DNA from: Flavonifractor sp. An100
GTDB lineage: Bacteria; Bacillota; Clostridia; Oscillospirales; Oscillospiraceae
Direction of reading: 5' to 3'
Assembly: GCF_002161175.1 (NCBI RefSeq)
Contig: NZ_NFMA01000015.1
Span: 20,167-84,166 of the forward strand
DNA: 64,000 bases
The notes beneath the pieces are model-generated. The model worked only from the letters and a program-made list of their open reading frames with translations, did not search any database and was not told the origin of the DNA. Below are positions 1 to 8,286 of the stretch, piece after piece (position 1 is the first letter of the stretch; every line of letters starts with the position of its first letter). A program made the position numbers and the translations under genes.

Positions 1-1
1 G

Positions 2-289
2 GCTGGGCTCCCGGGGCGGGAGCAGATTTTAAAGCGGATGTGGAAATTGGCCAACACCGGAGTGGGAGACGCGGTGCGGCTGGCCTGCTTCCCCGAGGAG
101 CAGTGGGGCACGCTGGAAAACCTGGAGCTGGACGCCCTGACGGAATTTAAACGGGGGGCCAACGGGGTCATCGAGCTGAAGTTTTCCGACCGGGGCAGGC
201 TGCTGGAGCGGCTGCTGGACGCCTGTGACCACAGCGGAGAGGAGCAGGTGGACCGCTTTTTGCGGGCCATGGAGGAGAAGGGGGAGTAA
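2..289 (+). CDS. Probable terminase small subunit (5' truncated by window edge)
   Basis: The frame is open from the first bases of the window through to a TAA at 287-289, so the gene starts upstream and only about 95 C-terminal residues are seen. The visible part is acidic and basic with a helical look and ends in EEKGE. It lies 3 bases before the large terminase, the normal place of the DNA-recognition small subunit. The assignment rests mainly on position; no diagnostic motif is visible because the N-terminal DNA-binding domain would be outside the window. Confidence 0.55.
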   Translation, partial: AGLPGREQILKRMWKLANTGVGDAVRLACFPEEQWGTLENLELDALTEFKRGANGVIELKFSDRGRLLERLLDACDHSGEEQVDRFLRAMEEKGE

Positions 290-292
290 GCC

Positions 293-1555
293 GTGGAGGA
301 GATGGTGTTTTCCCCCAAACAGCGCCAGGTGCTCACCTGGTGGAGACCCAACTCCCCCCACTGGGACCGCCAGGCCATCATCTGCGACGGGGCGGTGCGC
401 AGCGGCAAGACCCTGTGCACCGGCCTGTCCTTTTTCTGCTGGGCCATGCGCTCCTTCCATCGGAGAAATTTTGCCCTGTGCGGCAAAACCATCGTCTCGG
501 TGCGGCGGAACCTGTTGGATGAGCTGCTTCCCCTGCTACAGAGCATGGGCTTTCAGTGTGACCAGAAGGTGTCCCGGAACATCCTGAAGGTACGACTGGG
601 CAACCACGCCAACACCTTTTACCTCTTTGGCGGTAAGGATGAGGGCTCCGCCGCCCTCATCCAGGGCATTACCCTGGCAGGGGCCCTCCTGGACGAGGTG
701 GCCCTCATGCCCCGCTCCTTTGTGGAGCAGGCGGTGGCCCGGTGCTCGGTGACGGGGAGCCGGCTGTGGTTCTCCTGCAACCCCGAGTCCCCTGCCCACT
801 GGTTCTACCGGGAGTGGATTTTAAAGGCGGAGGAGAAAAAGGTTTTACGCCTGCAGTTCACCATGGCGGACAATCCCGGGCTGTCCCCGGAGGTGCTTCG
901 GCGGTATCAGGACATGTTCCAGGGCACCTTTTACCGCCGCTTCGTGCTGGGGGAGTGGGTGGCCGCCGAGGGGCGAGTTTACGACTTCTTTGATGAGAGC
1001 TATGTCGCGCCCCTTCCCCAGGGGGAGCTTACCGACTGGCACATCTCCTGCGACTACGGCACCCTCAACCCCACCTCCATGGGCCTGTGGGGCCGGCAGG
1101 GCGGGGTGTGGTACCGGGTGGCGGAATTTTATTACGACGCCCGGCAGCAGCGCAGGCAGAAGACCGACGAGGAGTACGCCGACGCCCTGGCCGCCCTGGC
1201 GGGAGGACGGGAGATCCAGGGAGTGGTGGTGGACCCATCGGCGGCCAGCTTTCTGGAGACCCTGCGCCGCCGGGGCTGGCGGGTGCGGAAGGCCCACAAC
1301 GAGGTGCTCGCCGGCATCCGCCTCACCGCCCGGCTGCTGAAAAGCCGCCGCCTGGTAATCTGCCAGGGCTGTGCCGACGCCATCCGGGAGTTCTCCCTCT
1401 ACCGCTGGGAGGAGCAAGGGGACGGTCAGGACCGGGTGCGAAAGGAGCACGACCACGCCATGGATGAGATCCGCTATTTTGCCGCTACTGTGGCCGCCAG
1501 GGACACGGGCAGCGGTGAATTTTTTGCCCTGGGCGTGGAGCGGGGCGCCTTTTGA
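293..1555 (+). CDS. Phage terminase large subunit (PBSX/SPP1-like)
   Basis: This is the ATP-driven DNA packaging motor and headful nuclease, 420 aa, the usual length for the PBSX-type family. The Walker A motif GAVRSGKT lies near residues 33-40 and the Walker B LLDE near 132-135, in the ATPase half. The C-terminal half carries RNase H-like nuclease acidic residues, seen in HISCDYG near residue 254 and VVVDPSA near 311. The start is GTG, three bases after the small subunit stop. An intact terminase argues for a DNA-packaging particle rather than an empty tailocin. Confidence 0.92.
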   Translation: MEEMVFSPKQRQVLTWWRPNSPHWDRQAIICDGAVRSGKTLCTGLSFFCWAMRSFHRRNFALCGKTIVSVRRNLLDELLPLLQSMGFQCDQKVSRNILKVRLGNHANTFYLFGGKDEGSAALIQGITLAGALLDEVALMPRSFVEQAVARCSVTGSRLWFSCNPESPAHWFYREWILKAEEKKVLRLQFTMADNPGLSPEVLRRYQDMFQGTFYRRFVLGEWVAAEGRVYDFFDESYVAPLPQGELTDWHISCDYGTLNPTSMGLWGRQGGVWYRVAEFYYDARQQRRQKTDEEYADALAALAGGREIQGVVVDPSAASFLETLRRRGWRVRKAHNEVLAGIRLTARLLKSRRLVICQGCADAIREFSLYRWEEQGDGQDRVRKEHDHAMDEIRYFAATVAARDTGSGEFFALGVERGAF

Positions 1556-1597
1556 GGGCAGACAAAACCTATGGAAAAGGGAGAGGGGACGCGTGGA

Positions 1598-2737
1598 ATG
1601 AAGTGGTGGAAACGAAAGCGAGGGGAGCTTCCAGCCCCAGTGGTCCAGGTGCGCCGGGAGAACGGCCATCCCTTTGGGATGCTGGAGCGCTACACTCCCC
1701 TGCACACCGGGGAACTGAATTTGTACCGGACCATCCGGGAGGGGGTGCCCATTGTGGACGCCGCCGTGTGGAAGCTGGTACGCCTGTGCGGAGGGGTATC
1801 GGTGAAGGCCGGGGACAGCCGGGCCCAGGCGGAGCTGGAGCGGTTTTGGCGGACGGTGGACACCGGCTGGGGCCAGCGGGGGGTACAGTCCTTTCTGGAC
1901 CGGTATCTGGACGACCTGTTCACCTGTGGCCACGGTCTGGGGGAGATAGTTCTGTCCGGAGACGGGCGGGAGATCGCCGCTTTGCTGTGTGCCGACTCCC
2001 GGCAGGTGGAGGTGAAGGAGGGGGAGAGCCCCATGGACTTCAAGCTGTGCCTGCGGGGGGTGGGGGAGCCGGAGGAGCTGCCCTGGCAGGAGCTGCTCCT
2101 CTTCACCCCCTTTCAGCCCACGGCAGACGCCCCCTACGGGGTGTCTCTGCTGAGCTCCATGCCCTTTCTGGCGGGTATTTTGCTGAAAATTTTCCAGGCC
2201 ACCGGTCAGAACTGGGAGCGGGCAGGCAACCTGCGCTTCGCCGTAGTGTGTAAGCCCGAGGAGGGCGAGGGGGCCTTTGCCCAGGAGCGCTGCCGCCAGA
2301 TTGCCGGGGAGTGGTCGGCGGCCATGGACGCCGGACGGGCGGGGACGGTGCGGGACTTTGTGGCGGTGGGGGACGTGGACATCAAGGTCATCGGCGCCGA
2401 CAGCCCCGTCCTGGACAGTCAGGTGCCCGTGCGGCAGATTTTGGAGCAGTTGGTGGCCCGGACAGGCATCCCGCCCTTTATGTTGGGGCTGTCCTGGTCC
2501 TCCACCGAGCGGATGAGCACCCAGCAGGCCGACCTGCTCACCAGCGAGATCACCGCCATCCGCCGCAGTGTGGAGCCGGTGCTGTACCGGGTGGCGGAGC
2601 TGTGGCTGCGGCTACATGGCTTTGACGACCGGGTGGAGCTGGTGTGGGAGGACATCAACCTCCAGGACATTGTGGAGGAGGCCAAGGCCCAGCTCTATCA
2701 GGCCCAGGCCCAACAGTACAAGGAGGAGAAGGCGTGA
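1598..2737 (+). CDS. Phage portal protein
   Basis: About 379 aa. It forms the dodecameric ring through which DNA enters the head and to which the tail attaches. Identification comes from the position between terminase and protease and from portal-like segments such as ARTGIPPFMLGLSWSSTERM, followed by an acidic helical tail ending in YKEEKA. The ATG at 1598 has a GGAGAGGGG ribosome site upstream; an in-frame ATG at 1571 would add nine residues but is less well spaced. The stop overlaps the GTG start of the next gene by 4 bases. Confidence 0.85.
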   Translation: MKWWKRKRGELPAPVVQVRRENGHPFGMLERYTPLHTGELNLYRTIREGVPIVDAAVWKLVRLCGGVSVKAGDSRAQAELERFWRTVDTGWGQRGVQSFLDRYLDDLFTCGHGLGEIVLSGDGREIAALLCADSRQVEVKEGESPMDFKLCLRGVGEPEELPWQELLLFTPFQPTADAPYGVSLLSSMPFLAGILLKIFQATGQNWERAGNLRFAVVCKPEEGEGAFAQERCRQIAGEWSAAMDAGRAGTVRDFVAVGDVDIKVIGADSPVLDSQVPVRQILEQLVARTGIPPFMLGLSWSSTERMSTQQADLLTSEITAIRRSVEPVLYRVAELWLRLHGFDDRVELVWEDINLQDIVEEAKAQLYQAQAQQYKEEKA

Positions 2738-3663
2738 ATATTGTAAAGGAATCCCAGGGGGGCCAGCGTGCCCCCGTCAGCGGAGAGGATTTGGCCCTTA
2801 TCAGTGCTCTGGCTCGGAAGGAGATGGGGGCGGAGGAGGTATACACCTTCTCGGTGCGGCTGTGTGACAACGAGGTGGACCGGGACTTTGAGCGCTTCGC
2901 CCCCCAGACCCTGGAGGAGCTGGCCGGACTGTTCGTGGGAAAAAGCGGCATCTTTGACCACCAGTGGTCCGCCCAGGGTCAGGCCGCCCGAATTTACAAG
3001 ACGGAGGTCATCCGGGAGACCGCCCTCACCCGGGCGGGAGACCCCTACTGCTGGCTGAAGGGCTACGCCTACATGGTACGTACCGACAAAACCAAGGACT
3101 TGATTGCCGAGATCGAGGGGGGCATCAAAAAAGAGGTGAGCGTGGGCTGCGCCGTGGAGCGCTCGGTGTGCTCCATCTGCGGGAAGGACCTGTGTAAGGA
3201 GAGCTGCGGCCACAAGAAGGGGGAGGTCTACGACGGGCGGCTGTGCTACGCCAGCCTGGAGGGGGCGGCCGACGCCTATGAGTTCTCCTTTGTGGCGGTG
3301 CCCGCCCAGCCCCGGGCGGGGGTGGTGAAGGGCCGGGGGAGCGGCCTTATGCGCCTGAAAGATCTGGCCGCCGGGGACGGCCAGCTGGAGCGGGAGCTGA
3401 AGCAGCTGGAGGAGGAGGCCCGGATGGGCCGGGACTATCTCAAGGGACTGCGGGACGAGGTGGTCCGTTTGGGGCTGTTGGCGGGCCTGGGCCTGGAACG
3501 GGAGGTGCTCCAAAGCATGGCCGATAAGCTGGACTATGAGCAGCTCCTGTCCGCCAAGGAGGCCTACGGCCGCCGGGCGGGGGAGCGCTATCCAATCCGG
3601 CCCCAGCTGAGCTACGGCCAGCGGGAGGAAAAGAACCAGGCCGACGGGGCCTTTTTGATCTGA
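2734..3663 (+). CDS. Prohead protease-like protein with cysteine knuckle and C-terminal scaffold
   Basis: About 309 aa, starting at GTG 2734, which overlaps the portal stop and follows AGGAGGAG. Residues 1-200 show the HK97-type maturation protease pattern: a histidine in GIFDHQWS, the serine segment EVSVG, and the EFSFVAVPA strand. A cysteine-rich insertion (C-x2-C-x4-C-x3-C-x-H) lies around residues 145-163. Residues 220-300 are charged and helical, as expected of a scaffold that guides capsid assembly and is then removed. Which residues are catalytic is inferred from family pattern. Confidence 0.7.
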   Translation: MNIVKESQGGQRAPVSGEDLALISALARKEMGAEEVYTFSVRLCDNEVDRDFERFAPQTLEELAGLFVGKSGIFDHQWSAQGQAARIYKTEVIRETALTRAGDPYCWLKGYAYMVRTDKTKDLIAEIEGGIKKEVSVGCAVERSVCSICGKDLCKESCGHKKGEVYDGRLCYASLEGAADAYEFSFVAVPAQPRAGVVKGRGSGLMRLKDLAAGDGQLERELKQLEEEARMGRDYLKGLRDEVVRLGLLAGLGLEREVLQSMADKLDYEQLLSAKEAYGRRAGERYPIRPQLSYGQREEKNQADGAFLI

Positions 3664-3718
3664 GGGAGAGCGGCGGGGGGACCCGCCCTTCCAAAATACA
3701 TAAGGGAGGCAGCAAGGT

Positions 3719-4057
3719 ATGAGCAAATTTTCCTTTGAGGACATCGGTGCGGTGGTGGCCACCTTCGCCGCGGGTAGCGGCGTGAAGGGCGGCCAGGTGG
3801 TGAAGGTGACGGAAAACGGAACCGTGGATGCCTGCGGTGACGGGGAGGCCTTCTGCGGCGTGGCCATGGAGCCCCGCAAAGGGGGCGCGGCGGTGCAGGT
3901 GAAGGGGTTTGTCACTGTGCCCTACACCGGGGAGCTGACCCTGGGATGGGCCACCCTGGCCGCCAACGGCAGCGGCGGCGTGAAGGCCAATTCCACCGGC
4001 GTACAGGCCCTGGTGGTCAGCGTGGACGGTGTGGACACCGCTGTGGTGTGTCTGTAA
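3719..4057 (+). CDS. Probable capsid decoration/stabilisation protein
   Basis: 112 aa with a good ribosome site (GGGAGG) upstream. The sequence is rich in Gly, Val and Thr with short beta strands (GGQVVKVTENGTV, AVQVKGFVTVPY), typical of small beta-rich head decoration proteins encoded between protease and major capsid genes. There are no signal peptides or membrane segments. The call depends on the position and beta character; no family signature is certain. Confidence 0.5.
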   Translation: MSKFSFEDIGAVVATFAAGSGVKGGQVVKVTENGTVDACGDGEAFCGVAMEPRKGGAAVQVKGFVTVPYTGELTLGWATLAANGSGGVKANSTGVQALVVSVDGVDTAVVCL

Positions 4058-4074
4058 ACGGAAAGGAGAGGGAT

Positions 4075-5091
4075 ATGATGGCATTTTCCTATGACAATCT
4101 GAAGCTGGACAAGGGCATGTATCAGGAGGCGGGCAGCACCTTTAGCCAGGTGCTGGAGCGCCAGGACCCCAGCGAGCAGTATAAGGGCACCTCCCTGGAG
4201 GGCCTGGACGCCTTCCAGCGCCAGCTCAAGCGCTTTGACATCAAGGTGAAGGGGGCGGGCAGCGACGTGGTGGAGAAGTTCTTCCGCACCGCCGACTCCG
4301 CCGTCCTCTTCCCCGAGTATATCGCCCGTTCGGTGCGCCAGGGCATGGAGGAGGGGGATATCCTGCCCCACATCACCGCCGCCGTCACCAAGTTCGACGG
4401 CATGGACTACCGCTCCATCACCGCCGAGGCCGGGGGCGAGGATAAGGAGCTGCGCCAGGTGGATGAGGGCGCCTCCATCCCCGCCACCACCATCAAGGTC
4501 CAGGCCAACCTGGTCAAGCTGCGCAAGCGGGGCCGCATGCTGGTGGCCAGCTATGAGGCGGTGCGCTACCAGAAGCTGGACCTGTTCTCCGTCACCCTGC
4601 GCCAGATCGGCGCCCACATCGCCCGGGCCCATCTGGAGGACGCGGTGGATGTGCTGATGAACGGCGACGGCAACGACAATGCCGCCACGGTGGACCAGGT
4701 GTCCTCGGACGGCACTTTGACCTATAACGATCTGGTGGACTTCTGGGCCAAGTTCGATCCCTATGAGATGAACGCCCTGCTGGTCTCTGGAGACGTGATG
4801 GTCCAAATGCTCAAGCTCACCGAGCTGCAAAATCCCCTCACCGGTCTCAACTTCCAGGGCACCGGTAAGCTGACCACCCCCCTGGGGGCCACCCTTCTGC
4901 GCACCAGCGTGCTCCCCGCCGGCACTGCCATCGGCCTGGACAAGCGCTTCGCCCTGGAGATGGTACAGGGCAGCGACGTGATGGTGGAGTATGACAAGCT
5001 CATTGACCGGCAACTGGAGCGGGCGGCCATCACCACCATCAGCGGCTTTGCCAAGGTGTTCCAGGACGCCAGCCGGGTGCTGGAGGTCTAA
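4075..5091 (+). CDS. Phage major capsid protein
   Basis: About 338 aa, starting at ATG 4075 after AAAGGAGAG; an open frame extends further upstream but lacks a ribosome site and overlaps the decoration gene. The protein should build the icosahedral shell with an HK97 fold. Supporting segments include ITAEAGGEDKELRQVDEGAS, followed by a basic beta segment and a C-terminal region ending AKVFQDASRVLEV. The length suits a capsid protein that has a separate protease and scaffold. Confidence 0.85.
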   Translation: MMAFSYDNLKLDKGMYQEAGSTFSQVLERQDPSEQYKGTSLEGLDAFQRQLKRFDIKVKGAGSDVVEKFFRTADSAVLFPEYIARSVRQGMEEGDILPHITAAVTKFDGMDYRSITAEAGGEDKELRQVDEGASIPATTIKVQANLVKLRKRGRMLVASYEAVRYQKLDLFSVTLRQIGAHIARAHLEDAVDVLMNGDGNDNAATVDQVSSDGTLTYNDLVDFWAKFDPYEMNALLVSGDVMVQMLKLTELQNPLTGLNFQGTGKLTTPLGATLLRTSVLPAGTAIGLDKRFALEMVQGSDVMVEYDKLIDRQLERAAITTISGFAKVFQDASRVLEV

Positions 5092-5093
5092 GA

Positions 5094-5444
5094 ATGGAGG
5101 AGGAGATCCTGGAGCTGTGCCGGGCCATGGGGGCCGGGGCGGATCAGGAGGCGCTGCTGCGCCCCCTGATCCGGGCGGTGACCGACGCTCTCACTGGGCG
5201 TCTGCGCACCGGCATCACACCGGAGGACTGCGGCAGCGCCTTCCCTCTGGCTGCCGCCATGGTGGCTATGGACGGCCTGAACTACGCCTGCGGCGGCGGA
5301 GGGATGACCTCCTTTACCGCAGGGGAGGTGTCTATCCGGACAGAGAGCGGATTTGCCAAGGATTCCCGCACCGCCCAGGCCGAGCGGCTCATGGCCCCCT
5401 GGCTGGGAGAGACGGGCTTCGCCTTTCAGGGGGTGAGGGGATGA
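5094..5444 (+). CDS. Probable head-tail connector protein
   Basis: 116 aa, 2 bases after the capsid gene. The protein is mainly helical, with a Gly-rich turn (YACGGGGMTSF) followed by FAKDSRTAQAERLMAPWLGETGF, resembling the small helical adaptors that sit under the portal ring. The stop overlaps the next start by 4 bases. The call is from gene order; a ferritin-like or enzyme role was considered and is not supported by any motif. Confidence 0.5.
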   Translation: MEEEILELCRAMGAGADQEALLRPLIRAVTDALTGRLRTGITPEDCGSAFPLAAAMVAMDGLNYACGGGGMTSFTAGEVSIRTESGFAKDSRTAQAERLMAPWLGETGFAFQGVRG

Positions 5445-5764
5445 TGGACGGGGAGTGGCAGGCCATTTTGACTCGTTACGGCCGGGATGTGACCCTGTAT
5501 TCCCCTCAATACCCGGAGGGAACTACCCTCCGGGCCATGGTGCAGCCGGTGCTGGAGCGTACCGGGGAGCAACAGGTCCCCTCCCCCCTGGGCATGCGGC
5601 GGGAGGACCGCTTTTTGTATTTGGGCCCCAAGGAGGCGGCCCTTCAGGCCGGGGAGAGCCAGGTGGTTTGTCAGGACGGAACATACGAGGTCCAGAGCGC
5701 TCACCTGGTGGGGGACCACCACTGGTGGGCCATTCTGCGGCCCAGGGATAAGGAGAGCCTATGA
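5441..5764 (+). CDS. Probable head-closure/minor structural protein
   Basis: About 107 aa, ATG 5441 overlapping the previous stop. A beta-rich sequence (DVTLYSPQYPEGTTLRAMVQPVLE, then LGPKEAALQAGESQVVCQDG) fits the small beta-barrel stopper proteins that close the head or join it to the tail. It lies between the helical connector and the tail terminator candidate, where a stopper is expected. The evidence is positional and by general fold. Confidence 0.45.
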   Translation: MMDGEWQAILTRYGRDVTLYSPQYPEGTTLRAMVQPVLERTGEQQVPSPLGMRREDRFLYLGPKEAALQAGESQVVCQDGTYEVQSAHLVGDHHWWAILRPRDKESL

Positions 5765-6264
5765 ACACGGGATTGCAGGCCATCCGGGAGCGGATGGCGG
5801 AGTATCTGAACAGCTGTGGGGTCCGTGCCGTCACGGCCTGGCCCGGGGAGACGCGCAGCCGCCTGGAGGAACCGGTGGTGGTGGTGTCTCTTCGAGGATG
5901 CAAGGCGGGGCCTGCCGGGTTCCAGGACTACCTGGGAGAGCGGTATAACCAGGAGACAGGTATGTGGGAGGAGCTCTACGGGCGGAAAGCGGAGATCACC
6001 TTCGGACTGGACCTGTATGACGGCCGGGACGGGGACGGGGCACGGCTTCAAACCTCCTTTGACGCCCTCTCCCAGGCTCTGACCCAGGGTGGACCGGAGG
6101 GGCTGGCTCTGGTGGAGTTCTCCTGCGGGGAGACGGATTACGACCCGTCCGCACGCCTGCTGCGGCGTAAGGCGGAGGCGGTGTGCCAGGCCTGCCTCTA
6201 CGCGGTGGCCCAGGAGGGCGGACTGTTTACAGACTTTACATTGAGAGGGGAAATGAAGGGATGA
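5761..6264 (+). CDS. Probable tail terminator/tail completion protein
   Basis: 167 aa, start overlapping the previous stop by 4 bases. Alternating strands and helices and position just before the sheath gene fit a gpU-like tail terminator, which caps the tube and binds the head. It contains a segment YGRKAEITFGLDLYDGRDGDG typical of a beta hairpin with an acidic loop. The stop overlaps the sheath start. Confidence 0.5.
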   Translation: MNTGLQAIRERMAEYLNSCGVRAVTAWPGETRSRLEEPVVVVSLRGCKAGPAGFQDYLGERYNQETGMWEELYGRKAEITFGLDLYDGRDGDGARLQTSFDALSQALTQGGPEGLALVEFSCGETDYDPSARLLRRKAEAVCQACLYAVAQEGGLFTDFTLRGEMKG

Positions 6265-7319
6265 GCATAACGGTACATCAGCGTCCGGGGGTTTACTCCT
6301 CCTACGACGCCTCCTCGGTGGTCAGCGGCAGCGGCAGCGGCCGGCTGGTGGGTCTGGTGGCGGTAAATACCCAGAGCGAGGCCGGGGTGCCCCAGACCAT
6401 CACCAGCTACGACAAGGCGGTGACCGCCTTCGGCTCCACCGGAGATGAGGACATGGCGGAACTCATTCGTCTGGCCCTGAAAAACGGGGCCAGCGGGGTG
6501 GTGGCCGTCCCCATTGCCAGTGAGGACGGCTACCAGGCGGCCTTTGACACCCTGGCGGAGGTGGAGGACCTGGCGGTGGTGATTTGTGACAGTACCGACC
6601 AGACCGTACAGCAGAAGCAGAGGGACAGTGTGGTACAGGCCTCCCAGACTCGCCGAGAGCGGCTGGCCGTGGTGGCTGGAGGGACCGCAGAAGAGGTGGA
6701 GGCCCTTATTGCCCGGGCCAAGGAGCTCAACTCCGAGCGGGTGGTACTGGTGGCCCCCGGGGCGGTGGACCGGGAGGGAGAGGCCATCTCCGGCCTGGCT
6801 GTGGCCGCCGCTGTGGCGGGGGTGCTGGCCGGGGGCGGTGACCCCGCCCTGCCTCTGGGAGGCGCGGAGCTTGTGGGCCTGTACGGCCTGGATGGACGCT
6901 ACGGAGACGGGGATCTGGACCTGTTGATCCTGGGGGGCGTCACCCCTGTGGAGAGCGTGGGGGGCGTAGTGAGCGTGGTCCGGGGGATCACCACCCGCAC
7001 CACCACCGGTGAGGCGGCGGACAGCACCTGGCGGGAGCTGGCCACCATCCGCATTGTGGATGACGTCATCCCCAGCCTGCGTTCTGCTCTGCGCAGCAAA
7101 TTCCGCCGGGCCAAGAATACCCCCCAGAGCCGTAGCGCCATCCGGGCCCAGGTGGTGCTGGAGCTGGAAAACAAGCTGGAGCGGGAGATCATCACCGGGT
7201 ATGAAAATGTGTCGGTGGCTGCCGACAGCGAGGACCCCACCCGGTGCCTGGTGGAGTTCTCCTTCACGGTGGCCCACGGTCTGAACCAGATCTGGCTCAG
7301 CGCCCATATTACGGTATAA
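6261..7319 (+). CDS. Contractile tail sheath protein
   Basis: About 352 aa. The true start is ATG 6261, overlapping the previous stop; the open frame upstream has no ribosome site. The N-terminus SITVHQRPGVYSSYDAS and the C-terminal region with FTVAHGLNQIWLSAHITV are characteristic of sheath proteins, whose C-terminal beta hairpins lock neighbouring subunits. The presence of a sheath defines the tail as contractile (myovirus or tailocin type). It is followed directly by a structured 131-nt repeat instead of the tube gene. Confidence 0.9.
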   Translation: MSITVHQRPGVYSSYDASSVVSGSGSGRLVGLVAVNTQSEAGVPQTITSYDKAVTAFGSTGDEDMAELIRLALKNGASGVVAVPIASEDGYQAAFDTLAEVEDLAVVICDSTDQTVQQKQRDSVVQASQTRRERLAVVAGGTAEEVEALIARAKELNSERVVLVAPGAVDREGEAISGLAVAAAVAGVLAGGGDPALPLGGAELVGLYGLDGRYGDGDLDLLILGGVTPVESVGGVVSVVRGITTRTTTGEAADSTWRELATIRIVDDVIPSLRSALRSKFRRAKNTPQSRSAIRAQVVLELENKLEREIITGYENVSVAADSEDPTRCLVEFSFTVAHGLNQIWLSAHITV

Positions 7320-7450
7320 GCGCCGAATCCCCGAACAGGGGAGCTAAGCCCGGAGCGGAGGCCGGCAAACCAGTGGGGGCCGAGGCCCACACGTTTGGCG
7401 GCGCAGACGCAGGGGTTAGCGACCCGGCTGTGAGGGGACTGAGGCGTGAG
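7320..7450 (+). repeat. 131-nt dispersed structured repeat, copy A
   Basis: This begins at the base after the sheath stop. It aligns over its full 131 nt with a second copy at 24813-24943. It contains nested inverted repeats: GCTAA (7343-7347) with TTAGC (7416-7420), CAAAC with GTTTG inside, and a central GTGGGGGCCGAGGCCCAC hairpin. In the other copy the central stem has changed bases but still pairs, which suggests selection for structure. It lies between two tail genes that are normally adjacent. Confidence 0.75.
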
Positions 7451-7453
7451 AAA

Positions 7454-7479
7454 AGCGCCGAATGCCCCAACAGGGGAGT
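7454..7479 (+). repeat. Truncated extra copy of the first bases of the dispersed repeat
   Basis: Four bases after copy A the element's opening sequence (GCGCCGAAT..CCCC) recurs with an AACAGGGGAG tail, matching the first 25 or so bases of copy A with a small change. It lies about 30 bases before the tube gene. It suggests tandem insertion or slippage at this site. Confidence 0.55.
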
Positions 7480-7507
7480 TTGCGTTTGAAGATAAGGAGG
7501 TCGAAAC

Positions 7508-7897
7508 ATGAGCATTGCAGGGTTCCCAACCAGCAGTGATATTTATTTGGAGGTGGACGGCACCAGGGTGGCTGTGGTTCAGAGCTACACCGCCAAGGCC
7601 ACCAAGTCCAGTACGGCGGTGGAGGCCTTTGGGGAGTCGGAGCCTGTGGCTACCATCCCCGGTCAGGCCACCCATGTGCTGGAGCTGACCCGGCTGTATG
7701 CCACCGACGAGGCCATTCAGGACGGCATTGACTTCTATTCCCTGTCCGGCTTCTCCCTGGTCATCTGCAAGCCGGACCGGAAGATCATCTACTCCGACTG
7801 CCAGTGGAGCTCTATCCAGGAGAACGCCACCCTGGGCAGCATGGTGCTGGAGAAGGTCACTCTGGTGGCCTCCCGCCGCATCGAGACGGAGGTGTAA
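7508..7897 (+). CDS. Tail tube protein
   Basis: 129 aa with ribosome site AAGGAGG at 7494-7500. The protein begins SIAGFPTSSDIYLEVDGTRVAVV and is beta-rich with a LELTRLYATDEAIQDG segment, the pattern of tube proteins of the gpM/XkdM class. Stacked rings of it would line the tail beneath the sheath. It is separated from the sheath by the repeat, the only large gap in the tail operon. Confidence 0.75.
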   Translation: MSIAGFPTSSDIYLEVDGTRVAVVQSYTAKATKSSTAVEAFGESEPVATIPGQATHVLELTRLYATDEAIQDGIDFYSLSGFSLVICKPDRKIIYSDCQWSSIQENATLGSMVLEKVTLVASRRIETEV

Positions 7898-7902
7898 GGG
7901 CC

Positions 7903-8286
7903 ATGGAGGGGTCCATTTTGGCCCAGCGGGACCGGATCGCCCTGCCCAATGGCATGGAGCTGCGTCTGCTCTCCGCCCTGGAGGTCCTCCAGGCCCGCCG
8001 GGAGGCGGGAGAGCTGGCGGGAGAGGAGCGGGAACGGGCCCTATGCTCCAACGCCTGTCTGCTGGCCCGGGCACTGGAACATGGGGAGGACCACACCCCG
8101 GTATTTGAAAGCGGCCAGGCGGTGCTGGCCGGGCTGACGGTGGAGGAGATCGCCGCCCTGGCCCGGCGCTGGTCCCAGTTGCGCCGGGAGAGCGACCCCG
8201 GGCTGGGGCTGGACAAAGAGGAGCTGGAGGAAGTAAAAAAAAACTCCGTTCCGACCCCAATGACCGGCTGCGGTGGCGGGTGCTGA
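7903..8286 (+). CDS. Tail assembly chaperone, short (unshifted) form
   Basis: About 127 aa, ATG 7903, 5 bases after the tube stop; the open frame upstream is only a shadow of the tube gene. The protein is helical and acidic (LSALEVLQARREAGELAGEERERALC) and occupies the gpG/XkdN position. Near its end it crosses nine adenines (8235-8243) that create an A AAA AAC slippery heptamer, then reads 14 more codons rich in Gly and Cys to a TGA. The last residues are low-complexity, as expected when the main form ends soon after the slip site. Confidence 0.7.
   Translation: MEGSILAQRDRIALPNGMELRLLSALEVLQARREAGELAGEERERALCSNACLLARALEHGEDHTPVFESGQAVLAGLTVEEIAALARRWSQLRRESDPGLGLDKEELEEVKKNSVPTPMTGCGGGC
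8235..8244 (+). promoter_or_regulatory. Programmed -1 ribosomal frameshift site
   Basis: In the chaperone frame the codons are GTA AAA AAA AAC TCC. Bases 8238-8244 spell A AAA AAC, a classic -1 slippery heptamer. A one-base backward slip joins the frame that continues open, without a stop, from 8244 to 8540. The same gG-gGT arrangement is known for tail chaperones of many long-tailed phages. The GC-rich downstream sequence may add a pausing structure. Confidence 0.75.

Noticed and set aside
845..1933. Long minus-strand open frame opposite terminase and portal
   Set aside because: High GC leaves many antisense frames open; the plus frame has clear terminase motifs, and this one has no family pattern.
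2698..5013. Two long minus-strand frames opposite protease and capsid genes
   Set aside because: Low-complexity antisense translations; coding signal and ribosome sites lie on the plus strand.
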